Of a stretch of DNA of 64,000 nt, positions 17,809-26,718 are shown one piece after another. This DNA comes from Burkholderia sp. USMB20 (lineage in GTDB: Bacteria; Pseudomonadota; Gammaproteobacteria; Burkholderiales; Burkholderiaceae), in the NCBI RefSeq assembly GCF_000949135.2, contig NZ_JTAN02000018.1:248001-312000 (forward strand). The letters are read 5' to 3'. The translations under genes and the position numbers were made by a program. Every line of letters starts with the position of its first letter. The first letter of the stretch is position 1. The notes beneath the pieces were generated by a model that did no database searches, was not told the DNA's origin, and saw only the letters and a list, made by a program, of their open reading frames with translations.

Positions 17809-19599
17809 TTACGCTTCGGCGAGCGCGACCGCGTCGGCCCGCGCGCGTGCCTGCCCGGTGCCGCCGAGAATCCGGGACAGCACGCGGCGCAGCGCGCCGG
17901 CCGGATCGTCGGCCAGCGCTTCCGAACGCCATGCGACGAAGCGGTCGGGCCGCACCAGCACGCAGCCGTGATCCTCGATCTCGCGCTGCCGCGCCCAGTC
18001 GCCGTACACGTCGAAGGTCCGCGTGCCGTGCGCGATCGACACCGCGCGGATCTCGATGCCGAATTCGTCGCCGACCCGCTGCGCCGCATCGAGCCACGCC
18101 TGGCCGCCGGCGCCCGTGAGCACCGTGAACGCGCCGCGGCCGACGAGGTCGAGCGTCGACACCCGTTCGCCGCCGTGCTGGATCCACGCATGCGGAATCG
18201 ATGCGCCCGGCGTCGTCGTCGGATGATAGTAAAGCTCCGGGTCGCGCGACGGAATCGGGAATGTCGCGCCGTCGCGCACGATCGCGGACGACGTGTAATG
18301 CTGCCCGAGTTCGACGCCATGGCAGTTGAACTGGTAGTTCTGCAGTTCGACCGCATCGGCGAGCGCCTTGCGGCGCTTCCGGCCAGCGTCGTCCTCGGCG
18401 AACAGCCCGTCGAGCGACGCCCAGCCTTCTTCCGCGCTCTGCCCTTCCGAGAAGCCGAGTGCCTTCGCGATCGGCAGCATCTCGCCGACCGATTTGATCG
18501 CACGATTCACGACCGTCTCGGCAACCGGCTGGCGCTCGTCCGAATAGGTCTGCAAGAGCGCGGGCGATGCCTGCCCCTTCACGATCATCGCGAGCTTCCA
18601 CGCGAGGTTGAACGCGTCCTGCACCGACGTGTTCGAGCCGAGCCCGTTCGCCGGCGGATGACGGTGCGCGGCGTCGCCGGCGATCGCGACGCGGCCCTTC
18701 ACCATCGTGCGCGCGACCATCCGGTTGATCGTCCACTTCGACACCGCCTTCACGCGGATCGGGATCTCGGGGTCGCCGATCGTCGCGCGCGCCCGCGCGA
18801 TCACCGCGTCGTGGCTCAGGTCGGGCTCGCCGTCCTTCGGGTTGTACATGAAGAGCAGCACCCATTCGTTCCACGGCCGCACGCAGATGTAGGTGCCGCT
18901 GCCGACCCAGTAGTCGCTGCCCGGCTGGCTCATCCAGTACAGCACGCCCGGGCGGTGCGCGGTGTATTTCTCCAGGTCGACCTCGAGCCAGCAGTTCACC
19001 GCGCAGCCGAGCCCCATTTCGCCGTCGAGTTCGAAGCCGATCTGCTTGACCACGAGGCTTTGCGCGCCGTCCGCGCCGACCGCGTAATCGGCGATCACCT
19101 CGATCTCCTCGCGCGTCACGACGTCGACGAGCTGCGCGATCACCGCGTCGTCCGTCTGACGAATCGACACGAGTTCGGTGTTGAACAGGATATGCGCGCC
19201 GTACTCGCGAGCCGCGCCGAGGATCACCGGCTCGAGCAGATGCTGCGGCGCATTGCACATCTGCGACGGGCTGGCTGCCTCGTAGTCGGCCTTGCGCTTC
19301 GTGCCCGTGCCCCAGGTCTGCAACCGTGCAATCTCGCGATCCGCGAAGCTGGTCGCCCACACGTTGTTGGTCATCAGCTCGTTCGGCGTCGCGAGCGCTT
19401 GCACGCGCGCCTCGATGCCGAGATCGCGGAACACCTCGACGGTGCGCTGGTTCGTGATGTGCGCGCGCGGCGAATGGGCGGTGCCCGGATAACGCGTGAT
19501 CGCCAGCACCTCGACGCCGTATTTCGCGAGCAATGCCGCGGTCGTCAGCCCGGCCGGCCCTGCGCCGACCACCAACACCGGAACTCGAATCTGTCTCAT
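17809..19599 (-). CDS. FAD-dependent aromatic hydroxylase (TfdB/phenol monooxygenase-like)
   Basis: A 596-residue class A flavoprotein monooxygenase. It has the N-terminal dinucleotide fold VLVVGAGPAGLTTAALLAKY, the tfdB-type motif SPRAHITNQRTVEVFRDLG, and the second FAD motif VAIAGDAAHRHPPANGLGSN. The C-terminal third is the thioredoxin-like domain found in phenol-hydroxylase-type enzymes. It should insert one oxygen atom into a phenolic ring using NAD(P)H. The ATG at 19599 follows GAGGAAG. It is second in the operon, 43 bp after the FAH gene. The substrate is unknown: halophenol and hydroxyphenyl acids are both within family range. Confidence 0.88.
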   Translation of the reverse strand: MRQIRVPVLVVGAGPAGLTTAALLAKYGVEVLAITRYPGTAHSPRAHITNQRTVEVFRDLGIEARVQALATPNELMTNNVWATSFADREIARLQTWGTGTKRKADYEAASPSQMCNAPQHLLEPVILGAAREYGAHILFNTELVSIRQTDDAVIAQLVDVVTREEIEVIADYAVGADGAQSLVVKQIGFELDGEMGLGCAVNCWLEVDLEKYTAHRPGVLYWMSQPGSDYWVGSGTYICVRPWNEWVLLFMYNPKDGEPDLSHDAVIARARATIGDPEIPIRVKAVSKWTINRMVARTMVKGRVAIAGDAAHRHPPANGLGSNTSVQDAFNLAWKLAMIVKGQASPALLQTYSDERQPVAETVVNRAIKSVGEMLPIAKALGFSEGQSAEEGWASLDGLFAEDDAGRKRRKALADAVELQNYQFNCHGVELGQHYTSSAIVRDGATFPIPSRDPELYYHPTTTPGASIPHAWIQHGGERVSTLDLVGRGAFTVLTGAGGQAWLDAAQRVGDEFGIEIRAVSIAHGTRTFDVYGDWARQREIEDHGCVLVRPDRFVAWRSEALADDPAGALRRVLSRILGGTGQARARADAVALAEA

Positions 19600-19642
19600 G
19601 TCTTCCTCAGTCTCTTGATTGGGTCCGTTCAACGGCCGGCGT

Positions 19643-20494
19643 TCATTGCGCCGCGTCTTCGTCGCGCACCGGATTGCGCAGGATGCCGAGCCCTTCGATC
19701 TCGACCTCGCACACGTCGCCGTCGCGCATGATCAGCTTCGGGTCGCGCGCCCAGCCGATGCCGGCCGGCGTGCCGCTGACGATCACGTCGCCCGCTTCCA
19801 GCGTGATCGCCTCGCTGACGATCGCGATCAGCGTCGCGACGTCGAACAGCATGTCGCTCGTGTTTGCCGACTGCACGATCTTGCCGTTCAGCCGCGTTTC
19901 CAGCCGCAGCCCGGCGCCGCCCGCCGGCAGCTCGTCGGCGGTGACGAGCGCGGGGCCGAAGGCACCCGTGCCGTCGAAGTTCTTGCCGACGGTCCATTGC
20001 GGCGCCTTGAACTGGTATTCGCGCACCGACCCGTCGTTGAACACCGAATACCCGGCCACGCAATCAAGCGCGCGCGCCTTCGGCACGTGACGGCCGCCGC
20101 TTTTCAGCACGACCGCCAGCTCGCCCTCGAAGTCCAGCGAATCGGACACGCGCGGCCTGATCATCGGCGCACCGTGGCCGATCAGGCTCGTCGTGAAGCG
20201 CGGGAACAGCGTCGGATAGGAAGGCTGTTCGTACGGGCTTTCCTTCGTGTGGTCGGCATAGTTCAACCCGACGCAGATGATCTTGCCGGGCCGCGTGAGC
20301 GGCGGCAGCCACGTCACCTCGTCGACGTGGAAGGTCGGCCCGGCCGATGTCTGCCGGTCAGCGAAGCCGGCCAGGTCGGTACCGCTCGCGAGCAACTGTT
20401 CGAGCGTCGCATCGCCGAGCGACACGATGGTCGAGTCGCGCTGCACGCCGAGCATCCGTTTGCGGCCATCGGGCGAAAAATTCACGTAACGCAT
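19643..20494 (-). CDS. fumarylacetoacetate hydrolase (FAH) family protein
   Basis: A 283-residue enzyme starting MRYVNFSPDG. The FAH-type core is clear: KIICVGLNYADHTKES, the metal ligand region SLDFEGELAVVLK (E-x-E), YSVFNDGSVREYQF, and the C-terminal SGTPAGIGWARDP. The metal-bound acidic residues and the G-T-P-x-G-I/V loop are present. Family members hydrolyse or hydrate beta-diketones and meta-cleavage products. As first gene of a unit that also encodes a ring hydroxylase and an extradiol-type enzyme, it should act on the ring-opened product. It is 153 bp from a divergent GntR gene. Confidence 0.9.
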   Translation of the reverse strand: MRYVNFSPDGRKRMLGVQRDSTIVSLGDATLEQLLASGTDLAGFADRQTSAGPTFHVDEVTWLPPLTRPGKIICVGLNYADHTKESPYEQPSYPTLFPRFTTSLIGHGAPMIRPRVSDSLDFEGELAVVLKSGGRHVPKARALDCVAGYSVFNDGSVREYQFKAPQWTVGKNFDGTGAFGPALVTADELPAGGAGLRLETRLNGKIVQSANTSDMLFDVATLIAIVSEAITLEAGDVIVSGTPAGIGWARDPKLIMRDGDVCEVEIEGLGILRNPVRDEDAAQ

Positions 20495-20551
20495 GACATC
20501 TCCAGATCAAGGGGTCGCCGCCGGGCTGGCCGCGATTTAGATACAAATTTA

Positions 20552-20569
20552 GAAAATATATATATTTTC
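20552..20569. promoter_or_regulatory. 18-bp perfect palindrome, candidate GntR operator
   Basis: GAAAATATA (20552-20560) is followed directly by its reverse complement TATATTTTC (20561-20569). It sits between the divergent FAH operon (start 20494) and the GntR gene (start 20648), in the only strongly AT-rich stretch of that gap. FCD-type GntR proteins bind short AT-rich dyads in such positions. Confidence 0.7.
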
Positions 20570-20593
20570 GTCTTTGCATGTTTACCCTAGCCT

Positions 20594-20623
20594 TCGCATA
20601 CGTCCTCCAGTTCTGCATATAAT
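20594..20623 (+). promoter_or_regulatory. candidate promoter of the GntR gene
   Basis: A consensus -10, TATAAT, lies at 20618-20623. A weak -35 candidate TTCGCA is at 20594-20599, 18 nt upstream. Transcription would start about 15-20 bp before the GTG at 20648. Confidence 0.5.
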
Positions 20624-20647
20624 TTGGCCATCTGGAGGGAAATATTC

Positions 20648-21391
20648 GTGGACATGACGTTTGACGACGCAGTAACCGGCGGCTCGCGAACCATGGCGTC
20701 GGTGCTGGCCGACACCATTCTTCGGGACATCGTGTCGGGTGCGCTCGCCCCCGGCTCCAAGCTGAAGATCCGGGAGCTGGCCGACCGCTATCAGGCCGGC
20801 GTGATCCCTCTGCGCGAAGCCGTGTCGCGACTCGCGATGAGCGGCTTCGTCGAGGCGGAGGACCAGCGCGGCTTTCGCGTGACCCCGGTATCCCGCGCGG
20901 ATCTCGAGGACATCACGTCGGTGCGGCAGTGCATCGAATCCGAGGCGCTGCGCGACGCGATCGAGAGCGGCAACCTCGAATGGGAGGCGTCGGTGCTCGC
21001 CGCGTTCCATCTGGTGAACAGCCTGCCGACCGTCGTCGACGAGCCGCCGCGGATGAACCCCGACTGGGAACGCGCGCACGACCATTTCCACGCGACGCTG
21101 CTGGCCGGCTGTCGTTCGAAATGGCTGAAGCATTTCGCGGCGACGTTGCGCACGCAGACTGCGCGCTATCGGCATCAGTCGCTGCGCAGCCAGCATGCGG
21201 ACACGCGCGATGTCGGTCGCGAGCACGAGGAGATCGTGAAGGCCGTGATCGCACGCGACGCCGATCGCGCGTGCGAGCTGCTGCGCGCGCACTTCGCCGC
21301 CACCGCACGGCTCGTGCTGGAAGACACCGCGCCCGCCGGCGGCGCGGCGCCGGCCATGCGTACCGCCGGCAAGGCACGCGCGCGGCGCTAG
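20648..21391 (+). CDS. GntR family regulator, FCD subfamily
   Basis: A 247-residue regulator with an N-terminal winged HTH (VLADTILRDIVSGALAPGSK, then IPLREAVSRLAMSGFVE) and an all-helical FCD ligand-binding domain with the typical DHFHATLLAGC and REHEEIVKAV segments. Three starts are possible. GTG 20648 lies 7 nt after the strong site GGAGGGA (20634-20640); ATG 20654 would be 13 nt away; a TTG at 20624 precedes the site. GTG is therefore preferred. It is divergent from the FAH operon and very probably its repressor, relieved by a pathway intermediate. Confidence 0.88.
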   Translation: MDMTFDDAVTGGSRTMASVLADTILRDIVSGALAPGSKLKIRELADRYQAGVIPLREAVSRLAMSGFVEAEDQRGFRVTPVSRADLEDITSVRQCIESEALRDAIESGNLEWEASVLAAFHLVNSLPTVVDEPPRMNPDWERAHDHFHATLLAGCRSKWLKHFAATLRTQTARYRHQSLRSQHADTRDVGREHEEIVKAVIARDADRACELLRAHFAATARLVLEDTAPAGGAAPAMRTAGKARARR

Positions 21392-21831
21392 GCCGCGCGT
21401 TTCGTTCGTCACCCGCTCCCGCCGCCCGCTTCGACTCCCCCGATCCGCACCGCCGGATCGGGCCGGCCGCCACGCCGCTCGATCGCCGCATGCGCGGCAA
21501 CCGTCTCCTTCACACCTGTCAGTGCTCCTGATCATGCCGAAAATGGTAGCGGCACGCTGCGCCCGGTCGCGCCCGCATGCCGTTCGATGAACGAGAACAC
21601 TATGTTCTGTCCGCGCGCGCTACGCACCGCCGCGCGAATCGCATAAGCTGACGACACTCGCCGGCACCCGAATCCGGCGAATCGCCAGGCGCGCGCCGCG
21701 TCGAGGTCGCGCCGCACCGTCGCGCTTCGATCGTCGCGGCACCGCACCACAGCAGAATCGCATCGCGCCCGCACGACGGGGCGGCGCGATCGTGATCCCC
21801 AGCCGCCCACCACCCTGATCTGGAGAGAACC
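21392..21831. other. intergenic region without recognised gene
   Basis: GC-rich sequence between the GntR gene and the chimeric pseudogene. No convincing open frame, terminator or dyad was found. GGAGAG at about 21822-21827 is the ribosome site of the next start. Confidence 0.4.
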
Positions 21832-22175
<344 letters not shown>

Positions 22176-22400
22176 ATGACGCGGCCGGCACCGGCCGCAC
22201 CCGACACTGTCGACACACGCGCGTTCGGGCGACCATCCCCGCCCTGAACGCGTCGCACGCGGCCGCCACCCGGCCGCGCACGTGCGTCCCGCCGCGCCCC
22301 ACCCTGCGTGCGCGGCTCATGCGACGGACACCGCCACGCGGGCATCCGCCGCATCCCCTTGTTCGATGCATCGACGTACAACAACACTGGAGACACCTCA

Positions 22401-23468
22401 ATGAAAAGCAGAATCGTGATCGGTTGCGCGGCGCTGGCAGGCGCGCTGGCCAGTAGCAGCGGCTTCGCGCAGAGCAGCGTGACGCTGTACGGCAACCTCG
22501 ACGCCGCGCTGCTGTACACCAGCAAGACACGCGACGCGGCCACCGGCGCGAACGCCGGCCATCAGTTCGCGATGACCGACACCGGCATGACGCCGACGAC
22601 GTTCGGGATGACCGGCACCGAGGATCTCGGCGGCGGCCTCAAGGCGAAATTCCAGCTCGAGAGCGGCTTCGCCGTCACCAACGGCGCGTTCGCGCATTCG
22701 AACGGCAATTTCTTCGGCCGCCAGGCGTGGGTCGGGCTCGACGGCGGGTTCGGCACGGTCAAGGCCGGCGTGCAGTATTCGCCGTTCCTGCTCGCGATCT
22801 TCGATTCGGATCCGCGCAGCTTCTCGCACTTCGGCAGCGGGCTGATCAACTACGTCGACAACGTGCTGGTGACGGGCCTGTTCAACCCGAACGCCGTGTC
22901 GTACACGAGCCCGACGATCGCAGGCCTCACCGGCAGCGCGATGTTCGCGTTCGGCGGCAAGGCCGGCGACTTCCAGGCCGGCCGCCAGTATTCGGCGAGC
23001 CTCAAGTACGAGCACGACGGCTTCATGATCGACGCCGCGTTCTACGACGGCAACGACGGCACCAACCCGACGCCGACGCCGAGCACCGTCGCGTTCGTCG
23101 GGCGCACGATCGGCGCCGCCTACCGCTTCGGCCCGGTCACCGCGAAGGCGTCGTTCACGAGCTACAAGGTCGGCGGCTCGTTCAGCAACAACGTGTACGG
23201 CGGCGGCCTCGACTACCAGGCGACGCCGGCCGTCGACCTGAACGGCGGCGTCTGGTTCACCAGCGATCGCAACGACACGGCCAATCACTCGCTGCTCGCG
23301 GCGCTCGGCACGACCTACAGCCTGTCGAAGGCGACCGCGCTGTACGCGCAGGTCGCGATGGTCAACAACCACGGTGCGATGAACACCGGGCTGGGGATCA
23401 CCAACGCGCTTTACGCGGTCACCGGCACGACCGTCGGCGCGAACCTCGGGATCCGCCACATGTTCTGA
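22401..23468 (+). CDS. outer-membrane porin, OmpC-like
   Basis: A 355-residue porin. Signal peptide MKSRIVIGCAALAGALASSS ends after GFA, followed by QSSVTLYGNLDAALLY. Family marks are FGMTGTEDLGGGLKAKFQL, FFGRQAWVGLDGGFGTVKAG, and a C-terminal GANLGIRHMF ending in Phe. The ATG at 22401 follows GGAGAC. It stands alone between the chimeric pseudogene and a ProP-like carrier. It is the third porin in the window and is shorter than the first. Confidence 0.92.
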   Translation: MKSRIVIGCAALAGALASSSGFAQSSVTLYGNLDAALLYTSKTRDAATGANAGHQFAMTDTGMTPTTFGMTGTEDLGGGLKAKFQLESGFAVTNGAFAHSNGNFFGRQAWVGLDGGFGTVKAGVQYSPFLLAIFDSDPRSFSHFGSGLINYVDNVLVTGLFNPNAVSYTSPTIAGLTGSAMFAFGGKAGDFQAGRQYSASLKYEHDGFMIDAAFYDGNDGTNPTPTPSTVAFVGRTIGAAYRFGPVTAKASFTSYKVGGSFSNNVYGGGLDYQATPAVDLNGGVWFTSDRNDTANHSLLAALGTTYSLSKATALYAQVAMVNNHGAMNTGLGITNALYAVTGTTVGANLGIRHMF

Positions 23469-24005
23469 TGCACGGGCGGTGGTGGCTGTATCGAACCACC
23501 GCCCCGCTGCATTCGCACTCCGAATCGTTTTTCGCCGATTCTGGCCTGCGGCGATGCATCCGGTTTCGGCGCGGCTTCCGTTGCGGGCGGATGCGCGTGC
23601 GACGCTCCGGCCGCCCGTCACGTCCGTCTTGCCCGTCACGCCGTCACGCCCACACGATCCGCACCGTGCCGCATCCGTCCACGCCGTGATCGCGGCATAG
23701 ACCGCCGCCGTCGCAACCCGTACCGCCTTGCCGCCGCATACGCGCCGCCGCGCGGCATGGCGACTTGCCCGCCTGCGCCATCCGTGTCGTTTTCGACCGG
23801 TTTCCGGGCGCATGACCGATAGTCCGTGTTCCCCGTTTCTCTACACTGATTCACACCAACCCACTTGCCTGGTGTCGCGTGCCGCGCGCCGCATCACCGA
23901 CATCATGGCGATCCCGAGACAACCGCCTTCGTCCCCGACGGTCCCGCGCCCGCCCCGCTGCGCACCCGCTCGGCCGGCCGCGAAGGCGCCTTCCAGGAGC
24001 GTTCA
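23469..24005. other. intergenic region upstream of the ProP-like carrier
   Basis: About 540 bp with no supported gene. The part from 23770 to 23900 is less GC-rich and is the likely promoter area for the carrier. AGGAG at about 23995-23999 is the ribosome site for the TTG start at 24006. Confidence 0.4.
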
Positions 24006-25475
24006 TTGAGTTCATCGCAAGCGCACCCCGCGAAAGCCCGGTCTTCGCGCAAGGCCCTCAAGCTGGATGACATCACGATCGTCGACCCTGCCGTCCTCAA
24101 GCGCGCGGTCGGGGCCATGGCGTTCGGCAACGCGATGGAATGGTTCGACTTCGGCGTCTACAGCTATATCGCCGTCACGCTCGGTAAAGTGTTCTTCCCG
24201 TCCAGCAGCCCGTCCGCGCAGCTGCTCGCGACCTTCGGCACGTTCGCGGCCGCGTTCCTCGTGCGTCCGCTCGGCGGCATGGTGTTCGGCCCGCTCGGCG
24301 ACCGCATCGGCCGCCAGCGCGTGCTCGCCGCCACGATGATCATGATGGCCGTCGGCACCTTCGCGATCGGCCTGATCCCCAGCTACGCGTCGATCGGCAT
24401 CATGGCGCCGATCCTGCTGCTCGTCGCGCGCCTCGTGCAGGGCTTCTCGACCGGCGGCGAATACGGCGGCGCCGCCACCTTCATCGCCGAGTTCGCGACC
24501 GACAAGCGCCGCGGCTTCATGGGCAGCTTCCTCGAGTTCGGCACGCTGATCGGCTACACGCTCGGCGCGGCCACCGTCGCGATCCTGACGGCGACGCTGT
24601 CGCAGGAAGCGCTGCTGTCGTGGGGCTGGCGCGTGCCGTTTTTCATCGCCGGCCCACTCGGCCTCGTCGGCCTGTACGTGCGGCTCAAGCTCGAGGAAAC
24701 GCCCGCGTTCAAGAAGGAAGCCGAAGCGCGCGAAGCGGACCAACGATCGCGCCCGAAGCAGTCGTTCGGCACGCTGCTCGTCGAACAGTGGAAGCCACTG
24801 CTGCAGTGCGTCGGCCTCGTGCTGATCTTCAACGTGACCGACTACATGGCGCTGTCGTACCTGCCGAACTACCTGTCGGCGACGCTGCACTTCAACGAGA
24901 CGCACGGCCTGTTCATGGTGCTGCTCGTGATGGTGCTGATGATGCCGATGACGCTCTACGCAGGCCATCTGTCGGACCGGCTCGGCCGCAAGCCGGTGAT
25001 GATGTTCGGCTGCGTCGGCCTGCTCGTGCTGTCGGTGCCCGCGCTGCTCTTGATCCGCACCGGCGGGATGCTGCCGGTGTTCGGCGGGATGCTGATTTAC
25101 GGCACGCTGCTGTCGACCTTTACCGGCGTGATGCCGTCCGCGCTGCCCGCGCTGTTCCCGACGCGGATCCGCTACGGCGCGCTCGCGATCGGCTTCAACG
25201 TGTCGGTATCGCTGTTCGGCGGCACGACGCCGCTCGTCACCGCGTGGCTCGTCGATCGCACCGGCGACCTGATGATGCCGGCCTACTACCTGATGGGCGC
25301 GTCGTTCATCGGCATCGTGTCGGTGCTCGCGCTGCGCGAATCCGCACGCCGGCCGCTGCCCGGCTCCGCACCGTGCGTCGCGAGCCGTGCGGAGGCGCAG
25401 GACCTGATTCGCCGCGGTGCCGACGCGGGCCGCGTGCGCGACCGCCGGTTCACGCCGGTCGGCGAACGCGCATGA
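24006..25475 (+). CDS. MHS family MFS transporter, ProP-like (proline/betaine:H+ symporter type)
   Basis: A 489-residue carrier. Hallmarks are the MHS-type FGNAMEWFDFGVYSYIA in TM1, the loop 2-3 motif GPLGDRIGRQRVLAA, the TM4-5 motif GFSTGGEYGGAATFIAEF, and GHLSDRLGRKPVMMF in the second half. These match the ProP branch, which imports proline and glycine betaine with protons during osmotic stress. A TTG at 24006, 6 nt after CAGGAG, is the best start: the protein then reads (M)SSSQAHPAKARSSRK. Upstream in-frame starts at 23865 add Arg/Pro-rich sequence with no match. Substrate is by family analogy. Confidence 0.87.
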   Translation: MSSSQAHPAKARSSRKALKLDDITIVDPAVLKRAVGAMAFGNAMEWFDFGVYSYIAVTLGKVFFPSSSPSAQLLATFGTFAAAFLVRPLGGMVFGPLGDRIGRQRVLAATMIMMAVGTFAIGLIPSYASIGIMAPILLLVARLVQGFSTGGEYGGAATFIAEFATDKRRGFMGSFLEFGTLIGYTLGAATVAILTATLSQEALLSWGWRVPFFIAGPLGLVGLYVRLKLEETPAFKKEAEAREADQRSRPKQSFGTLLVEQWKPLLQCVGLVLIFNVTDYMALSYLPNYLSATLHFNETHGLFMVLLVMVLMMPMTLYAGHLSDRLGRKPVMMFGCVGLLVLSVPALLLIRTGGMLPVFGGMLIYGTLLSTFTGVMPSALPALFPTRIRYGALAIGFNVSVSLFGGTTPLVTAWLVDRTGDLMMPAYYLMGASFIGIVSVLALRESARRPLPGSAPCVASRAEAQDLIRRGADAGRVRDRRFTPVGERA

Positions 25476-25573
25476 CGCGGTAATGTCGCTATGCCGCAGT
25501 CACGTCGCAACGCAAGTCGTTGCGTCGTTACGCGATGCCGCGCGGCGCCCGCCGCCGGCATCGCGTGCGGCGT

Positions 25574-26398
25574 TCAGCCCGCCGCGAGCTGCTGCTCGTC
25601 GAACCAGTCGAGCAGCATCCGCGTGACGAACGCGGGGTTCTCCAGGTTCGAGATATGGCCGGCGTCCGGCACCAGCGCATGGCGGCAGCCGATCACGCTC
25701 GCCATCTTCACCGTCTCCGACGGCGGGCGCGCCATGTCGCCCGCGCCGCACATCAGCAGCGTGCGTTCGGCATCCAGCCCGGCGAGTGCGGCGAGCGTAT
25801 CCGGCCGCCCGAAGATCAGCCGGCCGAGCGGGACGATCGATTCCCGCAGCCGGTCGGCCGGCAGGTTCGCGAGCGCCGCGCGAAAGGCGCGCGGCACCGG
25901 GTCGGCCAGGTTCACGTCCGGCCGGAAGAACAGCGGCACGATCGCATCGAGCAGCGGCGGCGCGATGCAGCCGGCGGCGGCGATCGCATCGAGCATCCCG
26001 AAGTAGCGCAGCCGCGTCGCGTCGGGTTCGGCCTCGAGCGACGCGTCCATCAGCACGAGCGAGCGCACGCGCTGCGGTTCGCGCAACGCGAGCCGCGCGC
26101 CCCACATCCCGCCGACGCTCAGCCCCACGACCGCGCACTGCCCGATCTCCAGCGCATCGAGCAACGCGCTCGCGTGCGCGGCGAGATCGTCGAGCGTCTG
26201 CGTGCCGGCAGGCAGCGGGCCCGACGCGCCATGTCCCCACAGGTCCGGCACGATCACGCGATACCGGCTCGACAATGCGTCGATCTGCGGCGCCCACATC
26301 GCGGCATCCCACAGATAGCTGTGCCCGAACAGCACCGGAAATCCGCTGCCGTGATCCTGGTAATGCAGGGTGCTGCCATGAACGATGTGTGCGGGCAT
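25574..26398 (-). CDS. alpha/beta hydrolase
   Basis: A 274-residue hydrolase with the nucleophile elbow GLSVGGMWG (Ser94), an oxyanion-hole stretch FGHSYLWDAAMW and a C-terminal catalytic His248 in PDAGHISNLENP. The acid is probably the Asp in MCGAGDMARPP. The early LHYQDHGSGFPVLFGHSYLW and VIVPDLWGHGASG resemble esterases and 3-oxoadipate enol-lactonase-type enzymes. The ATG at 26398 follows GGAGACG. It is monocistronic, convergent with the ProP-like gene; no substrate is implied. A much longer open frame running to 27775 is antisense noise over the TRAP gene. Confidence 0.87.
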   Translation of the reverse strand: MPAHIVHGSTLHYQDHGSGFPVLFGHSYLWDAAMWAPQIDALSSRYRVIVPDLWGHGASGPLPAGTQTLDDLAAHASALLDALEIGQCAVVGLSVGGMWGARLALREPQRVRSLVLMDASLEAEPDATRLRYFGMLDAIAAAGCIAPPLLDAIVPLFFRPDVNLADPVPRAFRAALANLPADRLRESIVPLGRLIFGRPDTLAALAGLDAERTLLMCGAGDMARPPSETVKMASVIGCRHALVPDAGHISNLENPAFVTRMLLDWFDEQQLAAG

Positions 26399-26718
26399 GT
26401 CGTCTCCGGATGTCAATGCGGTGGGCGGTGAGCGGCGGCCCGGCAACGGGCGTCGCGATCCGCGGCGTTCTGCGACGAACGCGAAGCGGCGAATCATCGC
26501 ACAGGTTGCCGCCGTTGCGGGTGACTGCCGCGCGTGCCGCGACGCAGCGCATCGCGCACTTGCGCCGCGCGGCCGGCACGACGCCAATCGCGCGACGCGG
26601 CCGGCGCCGGTGCGGCCGCCGCGATGGCGCGCCACGCCGCGCGTGAAGCAACCGCCGACATGACTGCGGCGCCGGACGACCTCGGATCGTCCGGCGCCGC
26701 GACGGGTGAAACGCGCGC
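26399..26718. other. intergenic region with a strong hairpin
   Basis: About 320 GC-rich bp between the hydrolase start and the end of dctM. The only clear element is the 14-bp stem at 26666-26700. No gene is supported. Confidence 0.45.
26666..26700 (-). terminator. 14-bp stem hairpin after the TRAP operon
   Basis: GCGGCGCCGGACGA (26666-26679) pairs perfectly with TCGTCCGGCGCCGC (26687-26700) around a 7-nt loop, starting 18 bp beyond the dctM stop. No U-run follows, so it may stabilise the 3' end or act with Rho rather than as a classical intrinsic terminator. Confidence 0.6.

Noticed and set aside
16829-19360. 843-codon frame that would fuse the VOC enzyme to an upstream domain
   Set aside because: Only the last 322 codons match the VOC family; the rest is a shadow of the flavin hydroxylase gene in another frame. 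The ATG at 17797 is the real start.
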